Shown: positions 33,415 through 42,621 of the stretch, piece by piece
Layout: each line of letters begins with the position of its first letter
Position numbering within the stretch: the first letter of the stretch is position 1
From: Phlegmacium glaucopus
Lineage: Eukaryota; Basidiomycota; Agaricomycetes; Agaricales; Cortinariaceae
Direction: 5' to 3'
Assembly (NCBI GenBank): GCA_015039465.1
Contig: MU130073.1
Span: 503,767-567,766 of the forward strand
Length of the DNA: 64,000 nucleotides
The notes under the pieces: generated by a model
The model's input: only the letters and a program-made list of their open reading frames with translations
Told to the model about the DNA's origin: nothing
Database searches by the model: none
Program-made: the position numbers and the translations under genes

Positions 33415-35360
33415 TGGTACTAACTTTGTACATGAAGTTGGTGTCTTTGCTCAGAATTACCAGCGTATTTGCTGCAGCCGGAAGACAACAAAGAGGATGG
33501 TCTTGTATTCCCATCGTTCAATACAAATAACCCAACTCGTGGCTGGTCCAGCTAAGATCACCAAAGACCATCCACAAACGGTGGATCCTCCGACACCTCC
33601 GCCTCCAGAATGATAGTTGGCTGAACAAACCACGGGTACTTCTCTATCTTTTTTCTTCTTTTTTTCTGGCCATTCTTCTTCACACTATTCCAGGTCCCGT
33701 ACAAACGGCTTTCTTGCATAAACACGACCGACATTTTTATCGTCAACGTCGAGAAACTCATCACGCTACCATGAGTAAAGACAACCAGCATATCTGTGCT
33801 TTCACGTCCGAAATCGTGTCCGTGTTCAAGGATATCGCTCAACGGAACCCCCTCTTCCACGACCAAATCGCAAATTCTTCCATAACCAAGTTGCCGCCAA
33901 TGTTTTCGACGGGCCAGACAAACTAGCCGACTTTGGACCTGCTGTATCCGCTGGTGAATTTCAAGAACTACAAGATGTTCTCGAATCCCTCGTCGTCGAC
34001 GATAGACCCCCCAAGAGCTTTCCTCGTCTAGAAGAACGAACTCATGCTCAACTCCAAGGTAAAATCTCAAGAGACGTTGACAGTAAAATCGCCAAACAAC
34101 AACGTGAATATTACAACTTAAAGGCCTCAAGAAGGAGTTGGGTATGGAGAGTGATTGCAGAATTGCAAGGATTGGAACCGGCTGCTAATGAGGCGAATGT
34201 GACGTGGATTGGTTGGCTCAGGAGGTTTCTAATCTCTCTCTGTGAAGATCTATCTCATCTAACGCTTCTCATTTAGCTTCCTTGCGGTCGTCATACGCCT
34301 GAAAACTATTCTATCACTCACGTCCAAACGCTATTCAACGAAGATCAACTACGGACTTACCGATGCGAAATCACGTATTCTCGAATTCCTAGTTGTTGGT
34401 AAAGTACCTGGTACGTTCAAGGGAAGATTATCTACCTCATTGGACCACCGAGCGTTGGCAAGACGTCGATGGGCAAAGGTATCTCGAGAGCTTTGGGCAG
34501 GCGGTTCTTCGGATTCAGTTTGGGTGGGTCGACCGATGTAGCAGACAGAGATCAAAGGGCATAGAAAGACTTATGTTGGGTAAGATCGTTTCTACTGTTC
34601 TCACTACTCAATATTAAGTGGACTCGTAGCGCTCTACCAGGCAACCTCATTTCAAGCCTTGAAACGCGTCCAGACCGAAAACCCACTCATTCTCGTTAAT
34701 GAAGTTGACAAGCTCGGTCGTGGAATTAATGGTGACCCTGCTAGGAGATGCTGGATCCTGAACAGAACAATGGTTTCTTGGACTACTAGTACGTTTATCT
34801 TTTCCTTTTGTAGCTATCGATGTTCTTAACCATTTTTCTACAGCACGACCCGTAGACCTCTCATGGGTGCTCTTCGTGTGTACTGGTATGTTACCGTTCT
34901 TTGACGTCGATACCCCCTGGCTGATGTGAGAAAATTAGCCAACATTTTTGACACTATCCCTGCTCCTCCTCTCGATCGTATGGAAGTCCTCGAAGTTTCC
35001 GGTTATGTCTCTGAAGAAAAGTCGGTTAATGCATCTCGTTATCTGGGTCCTCAAGCCAAAGAAGCGTCTGGCTTAGCAGAAGCGGACGTCGAGCTAGAGT
35101 CAAGCACTGTCGGTGTTCTCATCAAGTATCATTGCAGGGAGAGTGGGGTTTGAAACTTGATGAAACATATCGAGAAGGTGTATGATTGTGAATTTTGGCG
35201 CCGAGAATATTTATCCCTTACTTTTTTTCTTTTGGAAATAGATTTATCGTAAAGCTGCTCTTAAGCTCGTGCAGGATCTATGAGAAGACACTTTTCCTGA
35301 ACCCAAACAACCTGGCGCGTCGACGTTGGCTCAAGCACAGACATTCCCTCCGACATAGCT
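33415..35360 (+). pseudogene. Decayed partial copy of mitochondrial Lon protease (PIM1-like)
   Basis: Fragments in order match mitochondrial Lon: VGVFAQ near 33438, EDNKEDGLVFPSFN, KDNQHICAFTSEIVSVFKDI, NPLFHDQIANSS, ADFGPAVSAGEFQELQDVLE, KISRDVDSKIAKQQREYY, the Walker A region [19 protein letters not shown] (about 34440), [26 protein letters not shown]-like and [20 protein letters not shown] with [20 protein letters not shown]. In a live Lon the Walker B reads IDEVDK, but here it is VNEVDK near 34695, so the key Asp is lost. Frameshifts and stops are many. The serine-lysine protease domain is absent altogether; similarity stops near 35350. The copy retains intron-like gaps, so it is a segmental and not a processed copy. 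A working Lon gene must lie elsewhere. Confidence 0.85.
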
Positions 35361-36094
35361 ACCAAGCCTACTACACTGTAATTTGGTATAAACTCGTCGT
35401 TCTGAAATAAAATCTGAGGACTTTTGTCGATATACTCGAGTGCTTCTGGTGTATGTCGGATAATAATAGCGTTGTCATAGAAAGGATATTTATAGAAATT
35501 TTGGTTCAAGGACCAGCAACTTACATGAGTGAGATTAGATGATTTTTCTTGCGAGGTATACCACTGCCAGCCTCAGGTCGACGTAAAAGCGGGTTCCAAG
35601 GGTAAGGAGCGTTTTCGGAGGCCTCTGCGCCTAGCTTAGTCAGAAGCGGCCTCGCCGCTTCACATTTCCATGTTTCATTTAATCAGACATTTGACGACAT
35701 GCCTGCAAGCCGCCGCTGGTACATGTGCTAATGTCTAGCAGATACTGTTCCAGTGGCGGAGGGTTTGTAAGGCGAGGTCGTTAAATAATACCTGGGCCGT
35801 CTCTAGCATCTTTTCTTTCCCTAAGCTTCCCCAGAGACTGCCCAGGTGAGCACATCGTGCTTCGTCACTTTCCTGTAATTCTCATTTCTCTTCGAATAAC
35901 AGGCTTCGCCTTTCATTCTCGCACAGTGAGAATTCTTTTCACCATCGGCTTCGCCGCCCTATATTTGTTAGGCTTCGCCTTACTAATATTCTCGCTACTA
36001 GTATTCATTTTCACAACTCGAATCCGAATCTTTTTCGCAATTATCATCTCCCTTCGTCGACATCTACATAATCATCTTCAGTGTTATTAAATCC
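35361..36094. other. Leader side of the retroelement, with short GGC-TTC-GCC palindromes
   Basis: No gene is supported. A minus frame at 35261-35509 (YPFYDNAIIIRHTPEALEYI) reads like a protein fragment of unknown family. From about 35,600 on the sequence holds several short palindromes: AAGCGGCCTCGCCGCTT at about 35644, and AGGCTTCGCCT or CGGCTTCGCCG at about 35901, 35944 and 35969. These probably belong to the terminal region of the retrotransposon. Confidence 0.5.
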
Positions 36095-37459
36095 ATGTCA
36101 AGTTCTAGTCCTTCTTTTGAAGATGTGCGAAGCACTGCAGAAATGTGCGAGAAACTCGTTGACGATACCGCTCAGGGAAGGTATACTGAGGAAGAATTCA
36201 TGGAAGAACTCCGGAAGACAGGAGTCTCGGTTCACGAAGCCGTTGACTATATCCAATCATACAGGCAACGCATCGAGCTTCAGCAAAGTGTTCCCCAACC
36301 TCGAGATTCAAACACCCTTTCCTCATCCTCACACACTCGTCCCGAAAATGATCCAGCTGATCACATTCGAGCGATCACTCCTGAAGGTCTTGATGATGTC
36401 CAAACTGCTTCGTTCAGAGCCCGAAGAACACAAGAACTTGATCGAACTTCAGTTCCTCAACAACCTCTTTCCTCGACAGATGTTAATGATGAAGTCGCTT
36501 GGGCTATTCTACATTCCAAGCTCAAACATACATCAGATCCTAACGACACTCTTCCGGTTGAATCCGTCTCTGATTTACTCAAGAATCTTCCTCCCCCAGT
36601 CGCTTCCTCATCGATTCCTTCTTCAGTTCTTGCCATCGCTCCCCATCTTGCATCCCTTTCACGAGGTACCTCTTTCGATGACCATCTTCTCAAGACTTGG
36701 AAGTTACGACAAGCATATTGTACCGAAAAAGCTATTGAACCCATCATTGATCTTATGCAATGTCAACTTCTGTCCGATCCTATTCCACGCTCTATTTGGC
36801 GAAAAATCATTCTGGATGAATTCGTCGATTTTGAGCGCCTCTATGGTTCGACGGATCGGAATTATAGTCATCAAGACGATCAAAAGGAATTTGCCGGTGG
36901 GTATGTGCTTACGAAGAAGGAGCAAATCTCCACAAAGAAATCAATTAAGTCTGAAGCGGAATGGATACGAATGTTCTCAGCTTGGGAGGCGGCCGTTCTT
37001 CATCTCTTTCCTCATCGACATGATGAACTCCAGAATTATCGAGCTATTATCATCGATTTCTTCCGAGCCACCCCTCACAACTCCTCCATTGCTATTCAAT
37101 TCGATATTGAGGTGCGTGATCGCTATGCTCGCAGCCCTTATCATCTTGATAATAGAGACATGTTACACATACCACTTCTTACTCAACTCTTTCGTGGTTC
37201 GAACTCAAGTTTCAAACGTGATTCGGACTCTTCTTATCCATCTACGTCGAAACGAGCTATGGTACCATGTCAAAACTGGAGTTTGGGGATCTGCGATGAT
37301 CCCTGCCTTAATCGTAGAAGGCATGGAGTCTGCTCCGAGTGCGGAGGACGACACAGAGCCAAGGAGGTTGATGGATGTCGAGAGAAGTTGCAAGATAAGA
37401 GACGAGAAGGAAAAGAATTTAGTCTCGCAGCGGGCAGAGGCGGCAATAGACGCGCCTAG
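36095..37459 (+). CDS. Gag-like protein of the YR retrotransposon
   Basis: The 454-codon frame begins MSSSSPSFEDVRSTAEMCE. It has a helical, Glu/Arg-rich N-terminal half and a central capsid-like region (SFDDHLLKTWKLRQAYCTE, WIRMFSAWEAAVLHLFPHR). Its C-terminus is a cysteine/histidine cluster (CQNWSLGICDDPC, RHGVCSECGGRHRA, CREK) that resembles the zinc-binding end of Ngaro/DIRS gag proteins, and it ends in a basic Arg/Gly tail. No stop interrupts it. The reverse-transcriptase frame is also open across this whole region, so gag overlaps another open frame for 1.36 kb. Translation of the downstream protein would then need frameshifting, reinitiation or splicing. Confidence 0.75.
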   Translation: MSSSSPSFEDVRSTAEMCEKLVDDTAQGRYTEEEFMEELRKTGVSVHEAVDYIQSYRQRIELQQSVPQPRDSNTLSSSSHTRPENDPADHIRAITPEGLDDVQTASFRARRTQELDRTSVPQQPLSSTDVNDEVAWAILHSKLKHTSDPNDTLPVESVSDLLKNLPPPVASSSIPSSVLAIAPHLASLSRGTSFDDHLLKTWKLRQAYCTEKAIEPIIDLMQCQLLSDPIPRSIWRKIILDEFVDFERLYGSTDRNYSHQDDQKEFAGGYVLTKKEQISTKKSIKSEAEWIRMFSAWEAAVLHLFPHRHDELQNYRAIIIDFFRATPHNSSIAIQFDIEVRDRYARSPYHLDNRDMLHIPLLTQLFRGSNSSFKRDSDSSYPSTSKRAMVPCQNWSLGICDDPCLNRRRHGVCSECGGRHRAKEVDGCREKLQDKRREGKEFSLAAGRGGNRRA

Positions 37460-37460
37460 A

Positions 37461-39302
37461 AGTTTTGTGACATCTTCGAAACGAAAAGCTGAGGATTTAA
37501 TTTATAATCCACGCTTTCGTCGTCGTTATTTGTGGACGGATTCTATTAATCCTCGCTCTCCCGCTGTGTTGAATACTGAAACTGCCAAACCCTTCCAATC
37601 TCCGCCTGAACACCTCCTTAACGATCCTAAAATCCTTTCCACACTTTCTCAATTACAAGATCATGTGAAAGTCGAAACTCCATTTGACATCGATAAACTT
37701 GACCTCTTTCTGACTGATCATCCTAACCAAAGTTTTGTTAAATCCGTTATCAAAAGTTTACGAGAAGGTTTTTGGCCCTTTGACGAAGGCGAATGGAACG
37801 ATGATGATGAGGAAGTGAATAACTATAGTACTGAAGAAGTCGATTTGGATGCCATTCGAGCCTTTCGAGACAAAGAACGTTCGAAAGGACATTGGTCTGA
37901 CGAACTTCCTTTTCAAAATCTCCTACCCGGTATGAAATCTTCACCCATGTTCGTTGTCTGGCAGAAAGGAAAACCTCGCATCATTACTGACCATGCTGGA
38001 TCCGGTCTTAATGACGGAATACCAAAGGAAGAAAGTACCGTCCATTATGATGATATGCATTCCTTCGGTCAAGTCCTTCGAGAAGCCCGCCGTAATAATC
38101 CTGCAGTCGATCTCATTCTTTATAAATCCGATGTTTCCTCAGCCTTCTTAAATCTTCCGGCTCATCCAATCTGGCAATTACGACAAGTTGTCACAATCGA
38201 TAACAAAAAATTTATTGTTCGACGTCTCGTATTTGGTAACAGAGCTTCACCTCGATGTTGGTGTGCTCTTTCCGCTCTTATTTGCTGGATTGGAGAATGC
38301 AAGCTAGATATCATAGGTTTGCACGTCTATATGGATGATTATTTTGGCTGGGATTATGCTTCGAATCTAATCTTCTTTCGGGGGGATATGCGGCCGAAAC
38401 GACAAGTTCAACTCCTCCTTCTCTGGGAGCGAATTCTTTGTCCATTCGAAGATAAAAAGCAACAACATGGCAATCCTTTGAAAATCATCGGATTTTGGGT
38501 AGATGCCAACCTCGGTACAATCTCCTTATCTCCTGACTCGGTTAATGACATCGTCAATAAAATCAATAACTTCCTTTCGGTACCGTCTCGACAACAACCC
38601 CTACGCGAGTGGCAACGTCTTTCAGGCCATCTCAATTGGCTCCTCAACGTACTTCCATGGGGACGCCCAGCTCTTTCTGAGCTTTATCGTAAAACCAGTG
38701 GAAAAACCAAACCTGCCGGGAAAATCTTTTTAAACGCCACTGTACATTCTGATCTTCGGTGGTTAGCCGACACCATTCCGAAAGCTATTGGTGTCCGATT
38801 CTTAGATGAGGGACATTGGCCCGATTATGAGGCTGATGTTACTGTCTGGACAGATGCCAACCTCAAAGACGGTCTTGGATTTTCCTATTCAAACAATGGA
38901 TTCGTTTATCAGCTCAAACCGCCTCCTCCCGAAATCAAAATTGACATCCTCTTTCTTGAACTCATCGCTATCCTGTCTGCTATCCATTACCTCGCATCCA
39001 TGATTCATCCACCTCGCCGTCTACTTTTATTCACAGATAGTCTCGATTCTGTTTCCATTTTTAATTCCCTCTCAGCTTCAGAAAATCTTCATAACGCACC
39101 TTTGCTTGCTGTCGCGAAAATTATCCTTGAATCAGGAATTGATCTTCGCGTTCGTCACGTTGAAGGAAAAAACAATATCCGAGCCGACCTTCTTTCCCGT
39201 CTTCTCTTCGAAGATTATCGAAAACAATTCCCTCAAGACCGCGTCCATACTTTTGTTCCACCACGTGAACTTTTACCGGCGCGATGGAGAGAGTCTTTTT
39301 AA
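37461..39302 (+). CDS. Reverse transcriptase-RNase H of the YR retrotransposon
   Basis: The frame is open from 36081 to 39302, but recognisable protein starts after the gag stop; I give 37461 as the approximate start because no initiation codon is certain. Motifs in order are PRIITDHAGSGLNDGIP, LILYKSDVSSAFLNLPAHP, RRLVFGNRASPRCW, and the catalytic YMDD at 38328-38339 in HVYMDDYFGW. Next come IGFWVDANLGTISLSP, LSGHLNWLLNVLPWGRPAL, and an RNase H-like domain with VWTDANLKDGLGFSY, FLELIAILSAIHYL, LLFTDSLDSVSIF and HVEGKNNIRADLLSR. The RNase H acidic residues (D in TDA, E in FLEL, D in TDSLDS, D in RADLLSR) are all present. The stop at 39300-39302 overlaps the recombinase start. Confidence 0.88.
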   Translation, partial: SFVTSSKRKAEDLIYNPRFRRRYLWTDSINPRSPAVLNTETAKPFQSPPEHLLNDPKILSTLSQLQDHVKVETPFDIDKLDLFLTDHPNQSFVKSVIKSLREGFWPFDEGEWNDDDEEVNNYSTEEVDLDAIRAFRDKERSKGHWSDELPFQNLLPGMKSSPMFVVWQKGKPRIITDHAGSGLNDGIPKEESTVHYDDMHSFGQVLREARRNNPAVDLILYKSDVSSAFLNLPAHPIWQLRQVVTIDNKKFIVRRLVFGNRASPRCWCALSALICWIGECKLDIIGLHVYMDDYFGWDYASNLIFFRGDMRPKRQVQLLLLWERILCPFEDKKQQHGNPLKIIGFWVDANLGTISLSPDSVNDIVNKINNFLSVPSRQQPLREWQRLSGHLNWLLNVLPWGRPALSELYRKTSGKTKPAGKIFLNATVHSDLRWLADTIPKAIGVRFLDEGHWPDYEADVTVWTDANLKDGLGFSYSNNGFVYQLKPPPPEIKIDILFLELIAILSAIHYLASMIHPPRRLLLFTDSLDSVSIFNSLSASENLHNAPLLAVAKIILESGIDLRVRHVEGKNNIRADLLSRLLFEDYRKQFPQDRVHTFVPPRELLPARWRESF

Positions 39303-40291
39303 GTCTTCTGGGCGAGCCCCAAAAGGCTCGTCCAGTTCATAACCTTTCGGATATCGACTCTCGTGCCCTCTATCTTCAATCCGCAGCAATCGAGATAGGC
39401 ACCACTAAAGGTTATCAAACCGGCGCTCGTGATTACATCAGTTTTTGTACCAAACATCACCTCCCCCTTGATCCTACACCACTAACATTATCTCGTTACA
39501 TCGCTTATTCATCCCAGTACATTGCTTCCGCACCAAAGTATCTCACGGGAGCAAGACATTTCCTTCAAAGCTACTATCCTGAATTTGATCACAATCGAAA
39601 CCATCCTCTTGTTCAATCAACCATTCGTGGCTCAAAAAAGGTTTGAGGAGATCCGATTAAACGAAAACTTCCCTTGCGCTTATCTCATCTTCAAACTTTC
39701 ATCCAATTCGCAAATCATACAAAACTTTATGACGACCTCCTTTTCGCCACCATCCTATCTTGTGCCTTTTTTGCCTGCCACCGTATAGGAGAATTAATCA
39801 TTAAATCCGATCGCAGTCAATTTGATTGGCGCAAAATCATTAAGCGTTCTTCCTTGATTTTTTATGACAAACATGCCCAGTACTTTTTACCTTATCATAA
39901 AGCAGATCCGTTTTATCATGGCACTGAAATCTTATTTGCCGAACACGACTTCATCAATCCCATTTCATTACTCAAACAATATGTTTCTCTTCGCGATCTT
40001 CACCATCATGCTCGACTCCCACTTTTCCTTTGTGAAAACGGCGCTATCCCTAATCGATCTTGGTTCGAATCAAAATTCTTCTCTTTCCTCAATCAAAACT
40101 ACGGTGGGCATTCAGCACGAGCCGGAGGTGCCACCTACTATGCTTCACTCGGTCTTTCAGAGTCCATCATTCAAGCAATTGGCCGTTGGTCTTCCACTGC
40201 CTGGAAGACTTATATTCGTGACAACCCAACCATCCGAGCCGAGCAACAACTCGCTTCTATTCGTTTCCACAATCTCCAACATCCCTTTTAA
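39284..40291 (+). CDS. Tyrosine recombinase of the YR retrotransposon, one in-frame TGA
   Basis: The recombinase performs integration of the circular cDNA. The ATG at 39284 overlaps the RT frame by 19 nt. The N-terminal SAM-like half (AIEIGTTKGYQTGARDYISF, LTLSRYIAYSSQYIASAPKY, GARHFLQSYYPEF) is followed by the catalytic half. The box I Arg is in FFACHRIGELI, the box II HxxR is HSARAGGATYYA, the Trp is in AIGRWSSTAW and the nucleophile Tyr is in KTYIRDNP. The sole defect is TGA at 39644-39646, where the surrounding register (KKV-x-GDPIKRKLPLRLSHL) strongly suggests an original CGA (Arg). A C-to-T change in this position is the classic outcome of cytosine deamination. All four catalytic residues lie downstream of it. 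Confidence 0.85.
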
Positions 40292-41266
40292 TTTCTTTTC
40301 ATTCATTTTTATTTTTATTTTTTACTTTCACTCCTCGCTATCACTTTTCCCTTCACCTCCACCTTCCCCCACACTCATCAATTCATACGTTTTTAGCCTC
40401 TAGCTCCTCGCCCACACGCTTGTCTCTAAATATTCAGGATTCGTCATAATTTGACGAATCGCTTGTCTGCTATCTTTCCGTTCTAAGCACGCATTTCGCT
40501 TAGGTGCTATGGAACTATAAGTATCGTGATGTGACTATATGATACTATGGGAAATTATAACTTTGTGTGACGTGACTATGACAAGCTATGGGAAAATCCT
40601 GAATTTGCTGATGTAGTGACTTGCAAAGATTCCTGATATGAACTGACGGAATGGAGAACTGAGAAACTTATGATACATATAATCACATCTGAGTCAGAAA
40701 CTATTTATGCTGCTAGAAAAGTTTCCACCATCAGAATCCAGTTCTGGGGCATGAAACCATTATGGCATCAGGAGTGAGTCTGGTAGCATCTGGCGTGTCT
40801 GGCGCCAGACGAGCCAGACGGCTGGGGTTTTGCTGATGCACCTGTTTCATTGAATCGATGTGCCCACAGTTATTAGCTGGTTTGTCTATCGTTCTCGGCA
40901 TCCCATTCCCTATCTGGCTCCATTACAAAGGAGAAGAATTGTGCACTAGAAATCCTTCGACTAAAATTGAAGGGTCGACTATATCAAGAATATGATAAAT
41001 CCCACCTCAGTGAGGAGGTTGGCTTCAGTAATTGCTTGCTAAGTTATTTGGAATCGCTATTGCCCCCACATAGTCATACCTCACTATTAATATTATACAC
41101 CCCCCCATAACCGATACAAATTACTTACAATCCGTTATACATGATATGTCAGCAAGCAGAGCCTGCTCGAACTCAAGTACATCACATAAGTAGCGTCAAA
41201 GTCACGGGAACGAAAGTGGGTGAGTCACTAGTCACTCATTGACCTCAGCGTTGCCGCCTCATGTTA
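40292..41266. other. 3' flank of the retroelement and intergenic sequence
   Basis: After the recombinase stop comes a pyrimidine-rich tract (about 40292-40380) and a hairpin GATTCGTCA...TGACGAATC near 40438-40460. The rest is AT-rich unique sequence with one short palindromic unit at 40764-40838 described separately. No gene is supported. Confidence 0.5.
40764..40838. repeat. 75-bp unit with the same ends as the Plavaka-like element
   Basis: It starts CATCAG and ends GTTTTGCTGATG, the same 12-13 bases that end the 4.04-kb element 12 kb to the left. Its interior is filled with GTCTGG/CCAGAC motifs in both orientations, including the perfect palindrome GTCTGGCGCCAGAC. It may be a MITE or a solo end of a related family. 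Confidence 0.5.
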
Positions 41267-42178
41267 CTAGTACCATTCTGCAGTTGCAACAACTTGAACC
41301 ATATCCTCATTCCCACCACCCCCCTTGAGAACCTGACGAATTTCATCAATCCCGAGTCTGAGTTTGCTTGTCCTCTTATACCGATCTAAAATCTTTACCA
41401 ACTCGATCACTGACTCGCTCTTCAATAACGGCAACAGCTTCTTCCTCTGGCTTGGCATCTCCAAGAACAAATAACGGACCAAAAATCCCACATCCTCGCG
41501 CGGTCCATAAATTTTTAATGAGCTGTACCCATTTTCCTGCAACCATCGAATTTGAGCGAGGAGTGCATCCAGGTACCGCGGGATGGTAGGAATATACACC
41601 TTGGTTTGTGGTTGGCGGGCTGTCGACTGGCAACGAACGTGAGGGAGGAAGCGGGTGTCGGGCGTAGTCAGCAATCGTGGTTTGCGTGTAACGATCTCGG
41701 GGCTAGGGTGCATATCTGACTCGAGCAGAACAGGGTTGAGCACCTCACAACACAGAGCCTGAATCAAGAAAGGCCGATTTGCATTAACGAGCTCATCCGC
41801 AGGGGGGTCGACGAGGATGAAGACAGCGTCTTCACTCCATAACTTGATGGAGAAGGTACCATCCGTTCGCTCGAAGATGCGCGGTGGTGGCTGCAAGTAA
41901 TCCTCCCTGAAAGTAGGGACGAGAGGAACCTCTATCCAGCGTCCTGTGCGTACCAAGTCTGCAGAAACCGTAGACACTTGCGTGTTGCGGATGAGGAGGT
42001 CGAGTGGCTTGCGTTGGTGGATGTTAGAATGCGCGGGTGAAATGGCAATTAGACTCACCTGCTCCTGTATCACTTCCGTACCCATCCAAACTAAAGCCCA
42101 ACGACCCAGCAGAATGCACGGGTGACAGTGTCTATCCAACACGTCAAACATATCGTCCAAATAGCCCTCCAATGACAT
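41267..42178 (-). CDS. Fungal protein of unknown function (about 286 aa)
   Basis: I do not recognise a named family, though the layout resembles a group of basidiomycete hypothetical proteins that start with a short nucleotidyltransferase-fold-like segment (ILLGRWALVWMG). The start MSLEGYLDDMFDVLDRHCH at 42178 is preferred over an upstream in-frame ATG at 42229. Exon 1 runs to 42059 and a 51-nt in-frame intron (42058-42008, GTGAGT...CTAAC...CAAG) separates it from exon 2. The intron's translation would interrupt the run from TEVIQEQ to PLDLLIRNTQVSTV. Other features are GRWIEVPLVPTF, FSIKLWSEDAVFILVDPP, YIPTIPRYLDALLAQIRW and a C-terminal helical end with DRYKRTSKLRLGIDEIRQVL. No signal peptide or membrane segment is seen. 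It faces Dap1 head to head. Confidence 0.65.
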   Translation of the reverse strand: MSLEGYLDDMFDVLDRHCHPCILLGRWALVWMGTEVIQEQVSLIAISPAHSNIHQRKPLDLLIRNTQVSTVSADLVRTGRWIEVPLVPTFREDYLQPPPRIFERTDGTFSIKLWSEDAVFILVDPPADELVNANRPFLIQALCCEVLNPVLLESDMHPSPEIVTRKPRLLTTPDTRFLPHVRCQSTARQPQTKVYIPTIPRYLDALLAQIRWLQENGYSSLKIYGPREDVGFLVRYLFLEMPSQRKKLLPLLKSESVIELVKILDRYKRTSKLRLGIDEIRQVLKGGGGNEDMVQVVATAEWY

Positions 42179-42621
42179 GATAAAGACCGAAGAAAGATTA
42201 GATGATTCTGAAACGCAGCCGTCGATCAATGTCTTAAATAATAAGTATTATACAAATAAATAGAATTTATTTACAGCTTACCGATACGCGCAGACACTAG
42301 AGGAGAACACTAGCATTATTCTTCATTGGCATCGGGACTTGTGATTTTGAGTGTGGCTTGTAAGCATTTTTGGGAAGGTATTATGCGAAATCGGTCTGCT
42401 CTTCGTGTTGGAATGGGGATTTCGTGTGCAAGCTGCAAGGAGCACGGACCAGCGGATATTACTAGTCGGTTACTAGCGTAGTATAGTTATCCGTTTGCAA
42501 TGGTGAACAGTACGACCACTATTTCTACACTTCGATTGTGCAATGCACGGCCTGTGATGCGTGACGGTCAGAGTTCACTAGTATTACTAATAGTAACCGT
42601 TGGACCGGCGATTGCCGCAAG
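42179..42621. other. Divergent intergenic promoter region
   Basis: This 443-bp interval lies between two start codons facing away from each other and must hold both promoters. It contains several TAGTA/ACTAGT-like repeats (for example ACTAGTATTACTAATAGTAA just before the plus-strand gene). No TATA box is certain. Confidence 0.45.

Larger units (their letters stand above)
35850..40470 (+). mobile_element. Tyrosine-recombinase (DIRS/Ngaro-type) retrotransposon, nearly intact
   Basis: Three open frames in the order gag, reverse transcriptase-RNase H and tyrosine recombinase define a YR retrotransposon, which integrates by recombination and leaves no target duplication. No DAM-type methyltransferase domain is visible after the RNase H, which favours the Ngaro arrangement over classical DIRS. 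The end regions (palindromic leader at 35.6-36.0 kb; hairpin GATTCGTCA...TGACGAATC at about 40438-40460) are candidates for the split or inverted terminal repeats. I could not match the two ends to each other with confidence, so the borders are approximate. Confidence 0.82.

Noticed and set aside
36081..37460. Treating the whole 1073-codon frame as one reverse-transcriptase protein
   Set aside because: Only codons after about 37,460 resemble RT-RNase H. The earlier part overlaps gag in another register and has no domain similarity.
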